Below are positions 60,018-64,000 of a DNA stretch of 64,000 nucleotides, in pieces; position 1 is the stretch's first letter; each line of letters starts with the position of its first letter. The notes under the pieces are model-generated. The model worked only from the letters and a program-made list of their open reading frames with translations. It was not told the DNA's origin and did not search any database. Source of the DNA: JABMMZ01 sp964505065 (lineage in GTDB: Bacteria; Bacteroidota; Bacteroidia; NS11-12g; UBA955); assembly GCA_964505065.1 (NCBI GenBank), contig CAZDGF010000006.1, forward strand, positions 1 through 64,000. The letters run 5' to 3'. The position numbers and the translations under genes were made by a program.

Positions 60018-61034
60018 ATGATAAAAAATTTATTGATTTTTACTTTTTTATGCTTGATAATTGCAACATGCAAAAAAGAAACTATAATTATTGATACAGA
60101 AAATATAGCAGCAGAAGAATTGTATGGCGCTTGGGAGCTAACAAAAGGGGATACTAACCTGCAATTATTAACAGAAAATATCTTATTCGAAAAAAGTACA
60201 TCTAAATATTATAATTGGTATAAAAATTTAAATGGTTTTAAAGGGAGTTATTCAATGCCATTTAGAGCTACAAAAAATACTATACAAGTAGGATATAGAA
60301 GTTTTAAATATTTTGTAACAAATACACAATTACAATTGATAGAAAATGATTCAATATATTTTTATTACAAAAAGAATTTCAATATTACAAAAATGCCATC
60401 AGATTGGATAAAAAAAGCAACAATCTTAAGCATTATTAAAGCACCTTTAATTTACGTATATAGAAGCGTAGGAATAGATGATAATTATTTATATTACTGC
60501 ACCCAGCTAAATGATAGTTTTGTTTTTAAATTAAATAAAAAAACAAAGAAAATAGAAGATAGTATGGCTATAAATGGAAGTAGATGCGCTAATTTTTATT
60601 ACAATAATTTTTTATACCATGGCAATGCCGAAGATGAAAAATTATATAAAACTTCTAACTTTAAAATTGCCTCAAAACAATTTGCCTCAAAAAATATTTT
60701 TAACAATGTTTATTCTATAACGTTATATCCAAATACAAATGATATTTATGTTTTAAATGGCAATAACGAATTATATGTAGGAAAAGAAAATGGGGATTTC
60801 AACTTATTAAATTTAGGCATATACTTTAGTGCTTTATCGTATTATAAAAACAATGAATTTTTAATTTCTAATAATGGAAATATTTGTAAAATTTCAAATT
60901 TTAAAATTAACGAAAATTATGAAGTAGATGGCTACAATATTACAAGTGTATCCTCAAAAGGAGATGAAATTTGGGCAATAGCAGAAAATGAAAAAAGTTT
61001 GTCTTATTATCTAATTCAAGTAGAATTGCCTTAA
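60018..61034 (+). CDS. Lipoprotein of unknown function, paralogue 2
   Basis: A 338-residue lipoprotein (signal ending IATC, then KK). The frame reaches TTG 60012, but ATG 60018 gives the standard signal. Same layout as the preceding gene: LYGAWELTKGDTN, DDNYLYYCTQLNDS, KLNKKTKKIEDSMAI, NNVYSITLYPNTNDIYVLNGN. The two have diverged strongly, so the tandem duplication is old. Two bases after the upstream stop; likely one operon. Both have the usual CKK start for lipoproteins in this genome. Confidence 0.72.
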   Translation: MIKNLLIFTFLCLIIATCKKETIIIDTENIAAEELYGAWELTKGDTNLQLLTENILFEKSTSKYYNWYKNLNGFKGSYSMPFRATKNTIQVGYRSFKYFVTNTQLQLIENDSIYFYYKKNFNITKMPSDWIKKATILSIIKAPLIYVYRSVGIDDNYLYYCTQLNDSFVFKLNKKTKKIEDSMAINGSRCANFYYNNFLYHGNAEDEKLYKTSNFKIASKQFASKNIFNNVYSITLYPNTNDIYVLNGNNELYVGKENGDFNLLNLGIYFSALSYYKNNEFLISNNGNICKISNFKINENYEVDGYNITSVSSKGDEIWAIAENEKSLSYYLIQVELP

Positions 61035-61043
61035 ATAAAATTA

Positions 61044-61529
61044 TTAATCATTTCTTCTACCCTTAATATAATCTTGTATCAAATCCATTTCATAACCCTT
61101 AGAAACAAGATACTTTGTTACTTTCTGTAACTTTATATAATTGAATTTATCCTTCAATGTACCATAGTATTTTTCAGCTATCGTCTTCAAATTCTCAATG
61201 TATTTCTCATCATCTATTTCAAGCAGGGCTTTTTTAATTAAAAAATCACCAATTTGATGTTGCTTAAGCTCACGTTTTATACGCAATCGCCCCCATTTTT
61301 TTTGCCTAAACTTACTTCCAGCAAATAATATGGCATAACGCTCCTCATTTACCAATCCTTCTTGAATGGCATAAGCCAGCACCTCGTTTACATCATCAGT
61401 ATTTAAGCCATAGCTATATAATTTATCCTTTACCTCCGCTTGGCAGCGTTCTTGGTAATTGCAAAAATACCTAATTTTTAACTTCGCTTGATTGGGTGTT
61501 AAATTTTCTTTTTTAGAAAAAGCATCCAT
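61044..61529 (-). CDS. recX: Regulatory protein RecX
   Basis: A 161-residue RecX, which modulates RecA filaments. Three-helix repeats are visible: ALxxxIRYFCNYQERCQAEVKDKLYSYG-type start (seen as YFCNYQERCQAEVKDKL), then AIQEGLVNEERYAILFAGSKFRQKKWGRLRIKREL (core FRQKKWGRLRIKREL), then KVTKYLVSKGYEMDLIQDYI. The length is normal. Last gene of a minus-strand run after the endonuclease-like gene, 13 bases away; recA is not in the window. Confidence 0.92.
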   Translation of the reverse strand: MDAFSKKENLTPNQAKLKIRYFCNYQERCQAEVKDKLYSYGLNTDDVNEVLAYAIQEGLVNEERYAILFAGSKFRQKKWGRLRIKRELKQHQIGDFLIKKALLEIDDEKYIENLKTIAEKYYGTLKDKFNYIKLQKVTKYLVSKGYEMDLIQDYIKGRRND

Positions 61530-61542
61530 TTTTTTACCCTTA

Positions 61543-62685
61543 TTATTGGTGTGAAACTAAAAAGAATTTTTGAAATATTAGCCCATTTTTTTCAATCATT
61601 AAAGTATAAATACCATTTGGCAATAATTCAGTATTAATAGTATTTTCAATACATTTATTGGCTACAATTTTTTGCCCTAAAGCATTAAAAATAGTATAAT
61701 CAAAATTGTTCAAACCTTCTATATAAATTTTATTATCTGCAGGATTAGGAAAAAGTTTAAAAATGAATTTTAAGGGATTAAAAAGCCCTAAAGTTCTAAC
61801 ATTGTATCTGCTGTACACAGGGTAATGATCGCTTGTGGAGCTGCTATAATTGGCAATATAAGGCTCAAGTTTTAAGCGTTTGCAAGTATCTGTTTCCCAA
61901 TGCGAGGCTAAATACATAGTACCCAATTGGTGGTCTATAGGATTGGTATAACTTGCAGTTGTGCTTTCGTTATTAAGTGTTAGGCGTTGGCTAAAAAATT
62001 GATAGTCTTGTTGATTTAACAATTGTGCAAATGGCGATGGCAGGCTGTTGTATATACTTTCATCAAGGTCATCGTTCCAATCGCCAAGTATGGTTATATA
62101 TTTGTTTTTATTTTGATTCAAATACATTTTCAACCAATTGGCAGAACGCAAGCGGCTGTTGTAAGCGGCTAATTTTTCAGCATCGTTGCCAATATTGGCT
62201 TTAAGGTGCAATACAATTGCTTGCAAGGTATCTAAGCCAATATCAAAGCTATCTTTATTTAATTTCAACCGAATGCTAAAAGGAAACCTTCTGGTAGAAA
62301 AACTATCAGGCTGCTCCGTTCCCAATAGTTGAGCATCTATAAAAGTAAATAAGTTTTTTTTATAAATAAATGCAGTTTTTTGTTCAGGCGAATAATTACA
62401 GATTTTATAATCATAGTTTTGCAATTTTTGCATCATACTATCAAATGCAACTATGCTACAAACCTCGCAAAATGCCCATAAATCAATATCTGTATATTTT
62501 AATACTTGCAGCACATTGGCTTGTTGTAAAGCATCGTTATTCGGACCAAAGCCGGCAGCCGTTTTGCCAAACCATTCCAAATTCCAATTGGCTATTTCCA
62601 ACTCTTTTGTTTTGCCAATTTTGGGTATATTTTGAGCCGTAAGTTCAATATAAAAAAAGAAGAATGCAATGTATAATAGTTTCAT
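61543..62685 (-). CDS. Secreted endonuclease/exonuclease/phosphatase-fold T9SS cargo
   Basis: A 380-residue secreted protein (signal peptide 1-18, cleavage after LTAQ). The EEP fold runs from about residue 28 to 290: NWNLEWFG (33-40), AFCEV with the metal-binding Glu, VLHLKAN, LGDWNDD with Asp and Asn, and STSDHYPV with the final Asp-His. All catalytic positions are present. The C-terminus (about 305-380) is a type-A T9SS sorting domain (LFPNPADNKIYIEG, TIFNALGQKIV, NGIYTLMIEKNG). Probably a surface or released nuclease. Its start overlaps the stop of the transporter gene (TAATG). Confidence 0.9.
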   Translation of the reverse strand: MKLLYIAFFFFYIELTAQNIPKIGKTKELEIANWNLEWFGKTAAGFGPNNDALQQANVLQVLKYTDIDLWAFCEVCSIVAFDSMMQKLQNYDYKICNYSPEQKTAFIYKKNLFTFIDAQLLGTEQPDSFSTRRFPFSIRLKLNKDSFDIGLDTLQAIVLHLKANIGNDAEKLAAYNSRLRSANWLKMYLNQNKNKYITILGDWNDDLDESIYNSLPSPFAQLLNQQDYQFFSQRLTLNNESTTASYTNPIDHQLGTMYLASHWETDTCKRLKLEPYIANYSSSTSDHYPVYSRYNVRTLGLFNPLKFIFKLFPNPADNKIYIEGLNNFDYTIFNALGQKIVANKCIENTINTELLPNGIYTLMIEKNGLIFQKFFLVSHQ

Positions 62686-63647
62686 TATTTAACTTTAAAT
62701 TTAAGCGCAATTAAGCGTATAAGCCAAGCAAAAAACAGGGTAGAAAAAAAGGTGAAAATAGCATATACCAAAGCAGGTTTTTGCATTTCGTTGTTATGCA
62801 AAATATTACCAGCTATCAATAAAGCCAAAGCTGTGTTATGTAAGCCTATTTCTATCATAAAGGTTACTCTATTTTGTAAATTAATGTTGAATAAAGAACC
62901 CGAAAAATATCCCAATGCCATACTGCTAAAATTAAGAATTAAACCCCATAAGCCAAGCGTTAATATTTCATTGCTTGTTGGTGTAATACCCCCTTTATCC
63001 GATGGAGCAAAAAACTTAATAGCAAAAATTAAAAACAATAAAGTAGGCAATAAATACTTTAATACAGGTTGTAATTTATCGGCAATAGTAGGAAATTTAT
63101 GTTTTATAAATACCCCCACAATAGCTGGCAATACTGTAACCAAAGCTATATGGGCAATAGTTGTACCAATGGGTAAAGCTATATTTTGTGTAGCACCCAT
63201 AAAATAATTTAAAGATACATTTACCAATACAGGAATAGTAAACATACAAAATATGGCATTTAAAACCGTTAGCGAAATGCTTAACGCCACATTGCCTTTT
63301 AATATAAAACTTACCAAATTAGAAGTAACCCCACCTGGGCAAAAAGAAAGTATCATAAAACCTACTTTAATTTCGGGCGAAAATGAGCTAAACCACATTA
63401 ACACAAAAGCAGCAACTGGCAATAAAACCATTTGTGCTACAAGCCCTATTGTTAAAGCTTTTGGTGCTGTAAAAAGATTTTTAAAATCTTCTTTACTAAG
63501 CCCTAAACCCAAACTCATGGTTATAAAAGCAAGCACTAAATCTATTAAAAAATTTGTGTGTCGAAATAAGAAATCTAACATTGTGGCTATGCTTGCTTGT
63601 TTACCGAACAAACTTACAATTATTTTCCAATAAACTATTGTTTTCAT
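62685..63647 (-). CDS. Bile acid:sodium symporter (BASS) family transporter
   Basis: A 320-residue protein with nine or ten transmembrane helices of the SBF/BASS family. Marks: FITMSLGLGLSKEDF, VGFMILSFCPGGVTSNLVSFILKGNVALSISLT with the crossover helix (core CPGGVTSNL), and a late EIGLHNTALAL block, the second Na+-binding crossover. The substrate is an organic anion, not necessarily a bile acid. The frame offers a second start at 63581 (MLDFLF) that fits other members better; the first 22 residues may not be translated. First gene of the run transporter-nuclease-recX. Confidence 0.9.
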   Translation of the reverse strand: MKTIVYWKIIVSLFGKQASIATMLDFLFRHTNFLIDLVLAFITMSLGLGLSKEDFKNLFTAPKALTIGLVAQMVLLPVAAFVLMWFSSFSPEIKVGFMILSFCPGGVTSNLVSFILKGNVALSISLTVLNAIFCMFTIPVLVNVSLNYFMGATQNIALPIGTTIAHIALVTVLPAIVGVFIKHKFPTIADKLQPVLKYLLPTLLFLIFAIKFFAPSDKGGITPTSNEILTLGLWGLILNFSSMALGYFSGSLFNINLQNRVTFMIEIGLHNTALALLIAGNILHNNEMQKPALVYAIFTFFSTLFFAWLIRLIALKFKVK

Positions 63648-63688
63648 TTTATTTTAAAATGATTTTTTTATACCAATAAAATTTATGT

Positions 63689-64000
63689 ATGTTTGAAAAA
63701 CCTATTCAACACAAAATAATTATAGCGTTTTTAATGGTTCTATTTTTTACTCAAAAAGTAAAAGCAGACTCCACCTATACCAAAGGTTTTAGCCTTAAAG
63801 GTATAGATTTTAGATATGGTTTTGGACGTTATAATTTGCGCAGTATAGATGAAAAAAATTTAGCAAAACAATTTACCAACGATCAAAACAATTACTACAA
63901 ATTTAACCAATCTTTACTGGCAGAAAACAACGGAACAGCTATTTCCGATATATACTTGGGCTTAATATTTTCTCCAAAAATAAACAATAAAAAAAATGTA
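63689..64000 (+). CDS. Partial exported protein, cut by the window edge
   Basis: From ATG 63689 an open frame runs to the end of the window (104 codons, no stop). Residues 5-26 form a signal peptide (IIIAFLMVLFFTQKVKA). The mature part begins DSTYTKGFSLKGIDFRYGFGRYNL and contains YLGLIFSP, which looks like the first strands of an outer-membrane barrel. Divergent from the BASS gene. The product is incomplete, so no family is claimed. Confidence 0.65.
   Translation, partial: MFEKPIQHKIIIAFLMVLFFTQKVKADSTYTKGFSLKGIDFRYGFGRYNLRSIDEKNLAKQFTNDQNNYYKFNQSLLAENNGTAISDIYLGLIFSPKINNKKNV

Overview
The window is chromosomal DNA from a low-GC member of the Bacteroidota. The signs are a type IX secretion system (T9SS) locus (PorV, PorU, PorP, PorK), several secreted proteins with T9SS sorting domains, lipoproteins of the Cys-Lys-Lys type, the serC-serA-DUF1015 cluster, Bacteroidota-restricted families (DUF2851, DUF2805, DUF1573) and many promoters with the TAnnTTTG -7 element. 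Chitinophagia or Sphingobacteriia-like relatives are my best guess; class and species cannot be fixed from the sequence. No rRNA, tRNA, CRISPR array, insertion sequence or prophage was recognised.

Layout. 0-1.6 kb: dispersed palindromic repeats and an 8-bp microsatellite around an orphan lipoprotein. 1.6-2.8 kb: ribosomal operon rpsF-rpsR-rplI with a terminator. 2.8-3.4 kb: gene-poor repeat and remnant DNA. 3.4-14.7 kb: a giant TraB/GumN-like exported protein, a PpiD/SurA-like foldase, a B12-binding plus G-protein module that looks like IcmF without its mutase half, a lipoprotein and FtsK. 15-16.2 kb: a DUF1573-like protein, then two broken genes joined through tandem palindromic repeats. 16.3-26 kb: aminotransferase, heptose kinase, VWA protein, a LysM lytic transglycosylase operon, and the serC-serA-DUF1015-DUF3817 operon. 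26-30 kb: a ParE/RelE toxin-antitoxin pair, a DEAD-box helicase with a long leader, a short-chain dehydrogenase (SDR) with DUF2805, and a metallo-beta-lactamase-fold hydrolase.

30-38 kb is the T9SS locus: porV and porU on the minus strand, divergent from porP and porK. The usual porL-porM-porN do not follow porK; a terminator and an opposite-strand gene do. 38-54 kb is a long minus-strand run of envelope and secreted functions: methyltransferase, outer-membrane barrels, glycosyltransferase, a 2036-residue BNR/GEVED/PKD T9SS cargo, DUF2851, an SGNH-like lipoprotein, a polyvalent-type kinase lacking a normal start, a type-B T9SS cargo and a small type-A cargo. 54.5-58.9 kb on the plus strand: mutL, rhomboid, Fic protein and inorganic pyrophosphatase. 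58.9-61 kb: a tandem pair of paralogous lipoproteins. 61-63.6 kb: a minus-strand operon of a BASS transporter, a secreted endonuclease-like T9SS cargo and recX. A partial exported protein runs off the right edge.

How it fits together: much of the window serves the cell envelope. Exported proteins cross the inner membrane by Sec, the PpiD-like foldase is expected to help them fold, and the T9SS sortase PorU with its partner PorV processes cargos such as those at 41-47, 50.7-54.3 and 61.5-62.7 kb. The -7 elements at ftsK, porV and porP lie at or inside longer open frames and so favour downstream ATG starts.
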